In this document: piece after piece, positions 1 to 5,703 of the stretch
Numbering within the stretch: the first letter of the stretch is position 1
How the letters are laid out: the number at the start of each line of letters is the position of its first letter
DNA from: Porphyromonadaceae bacterium
Lineage (GTDB): Bacteria; Bacteroidota; Bacteroidia; Bacteroidales; Tannerellaceae
Reading direction: 5' to 3'
Assembly: GCA_003517945.1 (NCBI GenBank)
Contig: DOZP01000358.1
Location: forward strand, 1 to 8,958
Length of the DNA stretch: 8,958 nucleotides
The notes under the pieces: generated by a model
Told to the model about the DNA's origin: nothing
What the model saw: only the letters and a program-made list of their open reading frames with translations
Database searches by the model: none
Position numbers and translations under genes: made by a program

Positions 1-728
1 CGGGCTTCCGGATGAAACTGCACGCCTAAAATCCAGTTTTCACCATCCACCTTCTCAATCACTTCAACAATGTCATCGGGCGATTTTCCGGCTACGCGAA
101 ATCCCCGGGCAACCTTTTTTATGGCCTGATGATGCGAACTGTTAACCATCAACATCCTCTCTTCTACAATACCTGCAAAAACCGTATTATCTTCAACATA
201 TACGGCATGCGAAGCCTCATCATTCGGTTGTTTCTGACGATGCCGGATGCTGCTGTTATAATATTGCGCCGGTAAATCCTGATAAAGCGAACCCCCAAAA
301 GCAATATTAATAAGCTGAAGGCCCCGGCAAATACCTAAAACCGGAATACTCCGTTCCGCTGCCAGATGTACAAGTTTCATTTCAAATTCATCACGGGGAA
401 CATTTATATTTCCCGTTTGCGGAATCGGCCGTTCATTATAATAAGCGGGATCAAAATCTCCTCCTCCCGCAAAAATAATTCCATCCATCGCGTCCAGTAG
501 TTCCAGCACCTTTTTTTCATCATACATCACCGGTATCACCACAGGAATCCCCCCTGTCTGCAAAACCGCATCAATATACGAACGTGGAACAGCCGCATTT
601 TTCCCATCCCTGGATGCGTCGGAAACACCAATGACAGGACGCTTTTGAGCGTCTGCCTCCCAAATACACCCTACAAATAGTACGGACAATATGATTATAC
701 GTGTTACACTTATTATTCTTTGCATCAT
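1..728 (-). CDS. Exported class I glutamine amidotransferase-like hydrolase (peptidase C26 family), 3' end outside window
   Basis: This gene is open from the ATG pair at 728/725 to the left edge; 242 residues are visible and the C-terminus is missing. It belongs to the gamma-glutamyl hydrolase/PuuD-like branch of class I glutamine amidotransferases. Visible family motifs, numbered from the first Met: FAGGGDFDPAYY near 86-97, the nucleophile elbow GICRG with Cys134, VNSSHHQAIK near 195-204, and QFHPE with catalytic His239 and Glu241. The N-terminus is a hydrophobic signal sequence. A type I cleavage site is likely after ADA (about residue 27), although FVGC at 18-21 is a weak lipobox, so a lipoprotein is possible. 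Export sets it apart from cytosolic PuuD, so a gamma-glutamyl peptide or cell-wall fragment is only a guess at the substrate. It has its own promoter (748-778) and is separated from hppA by a terminator. Which of the two adjacent ATGs is used cannot be decided, because neither has a Shine-Dalgarno sequence. Confidence 0.9.
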   Translation of the reverse strand, partial: MMQRIISVTRIIILSVLFVGCIWEADAQKRPVIGVSDASRDGKNAAVPRSYIDAVLQTGGIPVVIPVMYDEKKVLELLDAMDGIIFAGGGDFDPAYYNERPIPQTGNINVPRDEFEMKLVHLAAERSIPVLGICRGLQLINIAFGGSLYQDLPAQYYNSSIRHRQKQPNDEASHAVYVEDNTVFAGIVEERMLMVNSSHHQAIKKVARGFRVAGKSPDDIVEVIEKVDGENWILGVQFHPEA

Positions 729-747
729 ATTTTTACAATTATCCGTG

Positions 748-778
748 CAAAGATAATATAAGCCGCAGGGAATACAAA
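748..778 (-). promoter_or_regulatory. Bacteroidota-type promoter for the C26 hydrolase
   Basis: On the minus strand, TTTG (778-775) is followed after 19 bp by TATCTTTG (755-748). This matches the Bacteroidota housekeeping pattern of a -33 TTTG and a -7 TAnnTTTG. The predicted transcription start is near 741, giving an untranslated leader of only about 13-15 nt before the ATG pair. The same arrangement with the same 19-bp spacing lies upstream of the his leader. Confidence 0.75.
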
Positions 779-832
779 GCAAACAAGGTTTTGTTTTCAG
801 CAAAAAACTGCATCAGGTTCTGCGTATCCTGC

Positions 833-878
833 AAAAAAAACGGGGCCTTTATACTACACCAATCGTATAAAGACCCCG
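833..878 (-). terminator. Intrinsic terminator after hppA
   Basis: The inverted repeat 841-853 / 866-878 forms a 13-bp stem with a 12-nt loop. It is followed, in the minus direction, by eight consecutive U (840-833). The single imperfect position is a G-U wobble in the minus-strand RNA but a C-A mismatch in the plus-strand RNA, so the structure was selected for minus transcription. It lies 50 bp past the hppA stop and insulates the downstream hydrolase gene. A run of T at 885-890 on the other side might give weak bidirectional function. Confidence 0.88.
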
Positions 879-927
879 CTATCTTATTTTTTCATCACGA
901 AGTGAAAAGCAGGCAAAGCTTAACAAG

Positions 928-3132
928 TTAACCAAACAGGCTATAAGCTGCCGTCAACCCGGCCATCACAATCGAAACCATACTCATGAGCTTGATAAGA
1001 ATATTCAAAGACGGGCCGGAAGTATCTTTGAAAGGATCGCCAACCGTATCGCCAACAACCGTCGCCTTATGATTGTCGGAACCTTTTCCGCCAAAATTAC
1101 CTTCTTCAATATATTTCTTCGCATTGTCCCAGGCACCGCCGGCATTGGCCATAAATACGGCAAGCACAAACCCGGCGCCCAGACCGCCTACAAGCAGTCC
1201 TAAAACGCCTGCAACGCCAAAGAGCACCCCAACCAGTATGGGAACAATAATAGCCAGCAACGAAGGTAATAACATTTCGCGTTGTGCGCCTTTGGTCGAT
1301 ATTTCCACACATCGCGCATAATCAGGTTCTGCCGTACCTTCCATAATACCCGCAATGGAACGAAACTGACGGCGCACTTCTTCTACCATATCCTGCGCCG
1401 CACGACCAACCGCATTCATCGTCAGCCCGCAAAATAAAAACGCCATCATTGACCCCAGGAATATACCCACCAAAACAATCGGGTTCATCAACGATACATT
1501 GTAATAATTCATAAAATCCTGAAACGAAGCTTCGGCGACCTGAATTTTATCTCCATTCGCCATTTCCAGCACCGTATCGCCAACCCTTATCAAGGCAATC
1601 TTTATCTCTTCAATATAGGATGCAAGTAAAGCCAGCGCCGTCAGCGCAGCCGAGCCTATGGCAAAGCCTTTTCCGGTTGCCGCCGTCGTATTTCCCAACG
1701 CGTCGAGGGCATCCGTACGCTGACGCACTTCCGGAGGTAAATTGCTCATTTGGGCATTACCTCCCGCATTATCAGCAATCGGCCCGTAGGCGTCGGTTGC
1801 CAACGTTATGCCCAATGTAGAAAGCATACCGACAGCAGCAATGGCTATACCATACAGCCCGAGACACAGATTCTGGTGTCCAAGCATATTGGCAACATCA
1901 AACTGGATAGCCGACAGAAACGATAAGATGATAGCCGCACAAATAGTAACCACCGGTATTGAAGTCGAAATAAATCCGAGGCCGATACCTGAAATGATAA
2001 CCGTTGCGGGGCCTGTGTTCGAACTTTCTGCGATTTTACGTGTCGGCTTATAACCGTGTGAAGTATAATATTCCGTCGCCTGTCCGATAATAATACCGGC
2101 TATCAGACCCACAACGACGGAAAACGAAATTCCGATCCAATTATGTATACCCAGGATATAAAAAATGCAGAATGTAGCAATAACAATCAGTAACGAACTG
2201 ATGTTAACCCCTCTGCCCAAAGCCGAAAGCAGTTGCTTCATCGTCGCCCCTTCTTTCGTACGGACAAGAAATATACCCAAAATAGAAAGTAATACCCCAA
2301 CGGCTGCAATAAGCATCGGAGCAAATACGGCCTTCAACTGCATTTCAGGGTTAAAAGCGAACGCAGCCGCTCCCAGAGCTGCCGTAGCAAGTACCGCTCC
2401 ACAATATGACTCATACAAATCAGCGCCCATTCCGGCTACATCCCCTACATTATCCCCCACATTATCTGCAATGGTAGCCGGATTACGAGGGTCGTCCTCC
2501 GGAATACCGGCTTCTACTTTCCCAACCAGGTCAGCCCCCACATCGGCCGCTTTCGTATAGATACCTCCGCCCACACGGGCAAATAAAGCCTGCGTGGAAG
2601 CTCCCATTCCGAATGTAAGCATGGTAGTTGTGATGATCATCATTTTATGGCCTCCGTCGTCAGCAATAAAATGATCCAAAACAATGTACCAAACCGATAT
2701 ATCCAACAACCCAAGGCCGACCACAGTAAGCCCCATGACCGCACCGGAGCGAAATGCTACGCGAAGGCCGTCATTCAAGGAATTACGTGCCGCATGGGCC
2801 GTCCGGGCGGAAGCATACGTAGCCGTTTTCATACCGAAAAAGCCTGCCAGGCCGGAGAAAAATCCTCCCGTCAGAAAAGCAAAAGGAACCCACGGGTTCT
2901 GAAGATTAAAATAAGCCATAACGGAAAAAACAACAACCAGAATAAGAAAAACAAGCCCTACAACACGATATTGTTGTTTGAGATAGGCCATTGCCCCACG
3001 ACGTACATGAAGCGCAATTTTTTTCATTGTATCCGTACCCTCATCTTTTTTCATCATCTGCCTGAAAAAGAAAAAGGCAAAACCCAGCGCAATCAAAGAC
3101 GCCCCCAAAACCATAAAAATTACATTTTCCAT
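928..3132 (-). CDS. hppA: K+-dependent, Na+-type membrane-bound pyrophosphatase (ion-pumping)
   Basis: At 734 residues this is a full-length M-PPase, an integral membrane enzyme that couples hydrolysis of PPi to ion transport across the inner membrane. The Mg-PPi site is intact: [13 protein letters not shown] (197-209), the Asp-rich [12 protein letters not shown] (223-234), [14 protein letters not shown] (447-460) and the C-terminal [15 protein letters not shown] (694-708). The loop [10 protein letters not shown] (480-489) has Ala484 where K+-independent enzymes have Lys, and Gly487 beside it, so K+ dependence is expected. Glu241 in DLYES sits at the position typical of Na+-transporting enzymes rather than one helical turn later as in plant H+ pumps. 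Many hydrophobic segments span the whole length. The ATG at 3132 starts directly on the N-terminal membrane helix. The gene follows hisD after 70 bp and could be co-transcribed with it; a TATATTTG box at 3172-3179 may supply an additional promoter. Confidence 0.97.
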   Translation of the reverse strand: MENVIFMVLGASLIALGFAFFFFRQMMKKDEGTDTMKKIALHVRRGAMAYLKQQYRVVGLVFLILVVVFSVMAYFNLQNPWVPFAFLTGGFFSGLAGFFGMKTATYASARTAHAARNSLNDGLRVAFRSGAVMGLTVVGLGLLDISVWYIVLDHFIADDGGHKMMIITTTMLTFGMGASTQALFARVGGGIYTKAADVGADLVGKVEAGIPEDDPRNPATIADNVGDNVGDVAGMGADLYESYCGAVLATAALGAAAFAFNPEMQLKAVFAPMLIAAVGVLLSILGIFLVRTKEGATMKQLLSALGRGVNISSLLIVIATFCIFYILGIHNWIGISFSVVVGLIAGIIIGQATEYYTSHGYKPTRKIAESSNTGPATVIISGIGLGFISTSIPVVTICAAIILSFLSAIQFDVANMLGHQNLCLGLYGIAIAAVGMLSTLGITLATDAYGPIADNAGGNAQMSNLPPEVRQRTDALDALGNTTAATGKGFAIGSAALTALALLASYIEEIKIALIRVGDTVLEMANGDKIQVAEASFQDFMNYYNVSLMNPIVLVGIFLGSMMAFLFCGLTMNAVGRAAQDMVEEVRRQFRSIAGIMEGTAEPDYARCVEISTKGAQREMLLPSLLAIIVPILVGVLFGVAGVLGLLVGGLGAGFVLAVFMANAGGAWDNAKKYIEEGNFGGKGSDNHKATVVGDTVGDPFKDTSGPSLNILIKLMSMVSIVMAGLTAAYSLFG

Positions 3133-3171
3133 AGATAATTTAGTATTAAGTTAACTTCGATTTAAACGACA

Positions 3172-3179
3172 CAAATATA
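3172..3179 (-). promoter_or_regulatory. Possible -7 element upstream of hppA
   Basis: The minus strand reads TATATTTG here, an exact fit to TAnnTTTG, 39 bp before the hppA start. I found no TTTG at the usual 17-23 bp upstream of it, so this is at best a weak or incomplete promoter. The short AT-only inverted repeat just upstream (around 3190-3210) is not a convincing terminator for hisD, so read-through from hisD is plausible. Confidence 0.4.
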
Positions 3180-3202
3180 GTAATAATAAAAATATTTCCG
3201 CT

Positions 3203-4486
3203 TTATTTTTTCAGCCTTATCGAAACAGCATTCTTATGTCCGTCCAACTGCTCATTTGCCGCCATTATTTCGATGGTGGGCCCTAACAATTTTAAGCCGT
3301 CTTCCGTAATTTCCTGAAACGTTATCTTTCTGATAAAGCTATCCAGATTTACACCGCTGTACATTTTTGCATACCCTTTGGTGGGTAGCGTATGATTGGT
3401 ACCCGACGCATAATCACCCGCACTTTCCGGTGTATACGGTCCCAGAAAAACACTGCCTGCATTCCGTATCTTTTCACTTAACTCTGCATAATTCGCGGTC
3501 TGGATAATCAAGTGTTCCGGTGCGTATTGATTGGTGAAACCGACTATTTCGTCATCGTTTTTAAGTATAACGATCCGGCTATGCATCAACGATTGTTCCG
3601 TAAAATCGCGACGCGGCAATTCCGACAACTGACGATCAATTTCCCTTTTAACTGCTTCTGCCAGCGATTCGGAGGTCGTAACCAATATGGACTGGCTGTC
3701 CGAACCATGTTCCGCCTGCGACAGAAAATCTGCGGCTATATATGCGGGATTAGCCGTTTCATCAGCTATAATCTCAACTTCAGAAGGCCCTGCGGGCATA
3801 TCTATCGCAACGTCTTTTAAACTGACAAGCTGTTTGGCCGCAACAACATATTGATTTCCGGGTCCGAATATTTTATAGACCTTGGGCACGCTCTGCGTAC
3901 CATATGTCATAGCAGCAATAGCCTGAATACCGCCTGCCTTAACGATCTTACTAACGCCTGCCACCTTAGCTCCGAACAAAATAGCCGGATGGATCTTTCC
4001 CTCCCGGTTCGGAGGCGTACAAAGCACGATCTCCTTACATCCCGCAATACGGGCGGGAACGGCCAGCATCAAAACAGTAGAAAACAGGGGAGCCGTGCCT
4101 CCCGGTATGTATAAACCGACTTTTTCAATCGCTACCGATTTCTGCCAACACATAACCCCCGGCATCGTTTCAATCTTCTTTCCTTCAACGCGTTGCGAGG
4201 CATGAAACTTTTCAATATTCCGGCGCGCCGTCACAATAGCCGTTTTCAGTTCTTCATCAAGCACAGACTCCGCTTCGCTTATTTCTTCCGCGGAAACCTG
4301 TAAATCCGTTATCCGGACTTTATCAAACCGCTCTCCATACCGGCGTACAGCCTCATCTCCGTTCATCCGTACATCTTCCAATACTTCCCGTACCGTATCA
4401 AAAAGAGATGTCACATCCAATTCCGGCCGCTGTTGCAAAGGTTCCCATGCTATCCTGTCCGGGTATTTATAAGTCTTTATATTCAT
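3203..4486 (-). CDS. hisD: Histidinol dehydrogenase
   Basis: This 427-residue protein is of normal length for HisD, the cytosolic Zn-dependent enzyme that oxidises L-histidinol to L-histidine in two NAD+-dependent steps, the end of the pathway. The E. coli residues can be placed with a constant offset of two: zinc ligands Gln257 and His260 (in SQAEHGSDSQ), Asp358 (in SAGDYASGTNH) and His417 (in LDGHKNA), and the catalytic pair Glu324-His325 (in YAPEHL). The GPGNQYV motif (208-214) and the stretch DMPAGPSEVEIIAD (229-242) are also typical. The ATG at 4486 is 32 bp after hisG, within the same transcript. The small inverted repeat at 4491-4511 lies just before the start. In many Bacteroidota hisC and hisB follow hisD; here hppA does. 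Confidence 0.98.
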   Translation of the reverse strand: MNIKTYKYPDRIAWEPLQQRPELDVTSLFDTVREVLEDVRMNGDEAVRRYGERFDKVRITDLQVSAEEISEAESVLDEELKTAIVTARRNIEKFHASQRVEGKKIETMPGVMCWQKSVAIEKVGLYIPGGTAPLFSTVLMLAVPARIAGCKEIVLCTPPNREGKIHPAILFGAKVAGVSKIVKAGGIQAIAAMTYGTQSVPKVYKIFGPGNQYVVAAKQLVSLKDVAIDMPAGPSEVEIIADETANPAYIAADFLSQAEHGSDSQSILVTTSESLAEAVKREIDRQLSELPRRDFTEQSLMHSRIVILKNDDEIVGFTNQYAPEHLIIQTANYAELSEKIRNAGSVFLGPYTPESAGDYASGTNHTLPTKGYAKMYSGVNLDSFIRKITFQEITEDGLKLLGPTIEIMAANEQLDGHKNAVSIRLKK

Positions 4487-4490
4487 TGTC

Positions 4491-4511
4491 GAATTGTTAA
4501 ATTATCAATTC
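4491..4511 (-). repeat. Perfect 6-bp inverted repeat in the hisG-hisD gap
   Basis: GAATTG (4491-4496) and CAATTC (4506-4511) are separated by 9 nt and fill most of the 32-bp gap between hisG and hisD. The hairpin is AT-rich and has no U tract, so it is not a terminator. It could modulate initiation of hisD or be incidental. Confidence 0.4.
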
Positions 4512-4518
4512 CGGATTG

Positions 4519-5376
4519 TCATAGAATCATTTTTTCAATCGGCACTACAATAATACCTTCCGCACCGATCGCCTTCAATTTACCGATAATCTCCCAGAAA
4601 TGTTTTTCCGTGATCACCGATTGGATGGACACCCACCCTCCGTCGGCAAGATGCGTCACCGTCGGACTTTTCATACCCGGTAACAATTCCGTTATCTCCG
4701 CTATTTTATCTTCAGGAGCATTAAGCAATACATATTTTTTTCCGGAGGCTTCCTGTATGGCATCAAAACGGAATATCAACTCATCCAGAATCCGTCGTTT
4801 ATCTTTTGATAAATCTTTGTTTGCGATCAGCAAAGCTTCGCTTTTCATTACCACATCAACTTCTCTCAATTGATTGCTTATCAACGTACTTCCGGAACTT
4901 ACGATATCAAAAATAGCATCGGCAAGCCCTATACCGGGAGCGATTTCCACCGAGCCGGAGATTTCATGCAATGAAGCCTTCACAGCGCTTTTACCCAGAT
5001 ACTTCTTTAATATATTCGGATAAGATGTGGCAATCGTCTTGCCATGAAACCATTTCAGACCGTTATACTCTTCATCTTTCGGAATCGCCAGAGATAAACG
5101 GCACTTACTGAAACCAAGACGTTTAATTAAAATAGCCTCTTCCCCCTTTTCCACATACTCATTCTCACCTACAATTCCGGCATCCGCTACACCATTCGCC
5201 ACAGATTGCGGAATATCATCATCACGCAGAAATAACACTTCTACCGGAAAATCTACCGCCGATAAAAGCAGCGTGCGCTTTGCTTTACTCAGTTTGATTC
5301 CCGCTTCCTTGAGCAATGTCATTGTCTCTTCATAGAGACGCCCCTTCGATTGTACTGCAATTCGTAACATTTTCAT
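4519..5376 (-). CDS. hisG: ATP phosphoribosyltransferase, long form with regulatory domain
   Basis: HisG catalyses the first committed step of histidine synthesis, ATP + PRPP to phosphoribosyl-ATP + PPi, in the cytosol. The 285-residue length and the C-terminal domain (about 212-285) identify the long, hexameric form, which is inhibited by histidine and does not need HisZ. Catalytic-domain landmarks are IAVQSKGRL (6-14), the DAGIVGENEY motif (65-74) and the PRPP-binding loop from Glu144 to Thr164, containing Asp153, Asp157 and the SGST turn. It is the first gene of the his transcript and lies 186 bp downstream of the leader peptide stop. Two in-frame ATGs exist, at 5376 and 5370. The first gives MKMLRIAVQSKGRL; the second would remove only two residues. 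Expression is predicted to be set by the attenuator at 5485-5610. Confidence 0.98.
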   Translation of the reverse strand: MKMLRIAVQSKGRLYEETMTLLKEAGIKLSKAKRTLLLSAVDFPVEVLFLRDDDIPQSVANGVADAGIVGENEYVEKGEEAILIKRLGFSKCRLSLAIPKDEEYNGLKWFHGKTIATSYPNILKKYLGKSAVKASLHEISGSVEIAPGIGLADAIFDIVSSGSTLISNQLREVDVVMKSEALLIANKDLSKDKRRILDELIFRFDAIQEASGKKYVLLNAPEDKIAEITELLPGMKSPTVTHLADGGWVSIQSVITEKHFWEIIGKLKAIGAEGIIVVPIEKMIL

Positions 5377-5484
5377 CTATTTTTAAATTTGTATCATTCA
5401 ACATAATCCGTCGTCATTTTATGAACCGGATACTGCATAGTCCGGCATTTTTCCGCCAAAAGGCGAGCAGGCATCATGCGGAAT
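5377..5484 (-). other. Untranslated leader between the his attenuator and hisG
   Basis: This is 108 bases with no coding potential that I trust. It contains two small hairpins: CGCC-TTTT-GGCG (5465-5454) and a CCGGA/TCCGG pair with a 10-nt loop (5446-5427). Neither has a U tract. They may stabilise the read-through mRNA, or they may have no role. No Shine-Dalgarno sequence is evident before the hisG ATG; the sequence there is A/T-rich, as is common in Bacteroidota. Confidence 0.5.
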
Positions 5485-5522
5485 AAAAAAAGCCTACCGC
5501 AATCAGCACGGCAAGCTTTTTT
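5485..5522 (-). terminator. His attenuator: intrinsic terminator in the hisGD leader
   Basis: The arms 5522-5509 and 5499-5486 pair over 14 bp with a 9-nt loop (5508-5500). Two of the pairs are G-U wobbles that exist only in the minus-strand RNA. The arm ends in a run of seven U (5491-5485). The terminator lies 41 nt past the leader-peptide stop and 108 nt before hisG, so it can only act as a conditional terminator. Its 5' arm, AGCTTGCCG (5517-5509), is also the partner of the antiterminator arm at 5560-5552, which makes the two structures mutually exclusive. Confidence 0.9.
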
Positions 5523-5560
5523 ATCATGTATACACACTTACATCATCCTACAGCCCACCG
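5509..5560 (-). promoter_or_regulatory. Antiterminator of the his attenuator
   Basis: CGGTGGGCT (5560-5552) can pair with AGCTTGCCG (5517-5509) over nine base pairs, three of them wobbles. This sequesters most of the GC-rich 5' arm of the terminator. The left arm begins two bases after the leader stop codon (5565-5563). A ribosome resting on the stop should therefore cover it, while a ribosome stalled on the His codons (5592-5578) should not. A second structure, in which His codons CATCATC plus TTAC (5586-5575) pair with GTAG plus GATGATG (5551-5541) around one bulged A, would put the antiterminator arm in its loop. Inferred from base pairing by eye; no folding energies were computed. Confidence 0.72.
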
Positions 5561-5562
5561 AA

Positions 5563-5610
5563 CTACCGTCCGTTGTAATGATGATGGTGATGTACACTAA
5601 AAATGTTCAT
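5563..5610 (-). CDS. hisL: His operon leader peptide (15 residues, five consecutive His)
   Basis: The short reading frame starts with ATG at 5610 and ends with TAG at 5563. It encodes MNIFSVHHHHHYNGR. Five adjacent histidine codons (CAT CAC CAT CAT CAT, 5592-5578) are far beyond chance in 15 codons, and they sit between a good promoter and a conditional terminator upstream of hisG and hisD. This is the classical layout of a his attenuator: scarce charged tRNA-His stalls the ribosome on these codons and allows read-through. The product probably has no role apart from the act of its translation. The start is A/T-rich without a Shine-Dalgarno sequence and lies about 15 nt after the predicted transcription start. 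The symbol hisL is assigned by function, not by homology to the enterobacterial peptide. Confidence 0.9.
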   Translation of the reverse strand: MNIFSVHHHHHYNGR

Positions 5611-5631
5611 AAAACTTACTATTTAACGTCA

Positions 5632-5662
5632 CAAAGATACAATACAAATCATAACAAACAAA
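5632..5662 (-). promoter_or_regulatory. Bacteroidota-type promoter of the his transcript
   Basis: The minus strand has TTTG (5662-5659), 19 bp of spacer and TATCTTTG (5639-5632). Overlapping TTTG repeats at 5666-5663 and 5658-5655 would give spacings of 23 and 15 bp. Transcription should begin near 5625, just before the leader peptide. The promoter lies in the 93-bp gap between the end of the beta-repeat gene and the leader peptide, where I see no strong terminator. Confidence 0.8.
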
Positions 5663-5703
5663 CAAAAACTTCTTTTTTTACAGATTGAAACTACGGAAAG
5701 CTA

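Noticed and set aside
701..931. A 76-codon plus-strand frame over the promoter and terminator region
   Set aside because: It crosses a strong minus-strand promoter and an intrinsic terminator, both of which explain the sequence better.
2165..2560. A 131-codon plus-strand reading frame inside hppA
   Set aside because: It is the antisense shadow of the Asp-rich active-site region; the Ser/Ala/Pro/Thr-rich translation is what the complement of Gly/Ala/Asp codons gives.
2647..3138. A 163-codon plus-strand reading frame opposite the N-terminal part of hppA
   Set aside because: It lies wholly against a highly conserved coding region, has a low-complexity basic composition, and has no initiation site or homologous look.
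3183..3210. An intrinsic terminator between hisD and hppA
   Set aside because: The only inverted repeat is seven A-T pairs with no G-C pair, too weak to call.
5377..5625. A T-box or metabolite riboswitch upstream of hisG
   Set aside because: No T-box-like conserved core was seen; the His-codon leader with alternative stems explains the region fully.
5476..5688. A 70-codon plus-strand frame across the his control region
   Set aside because: It is antisense to the His leader, terminator and promoter and has no coding features.
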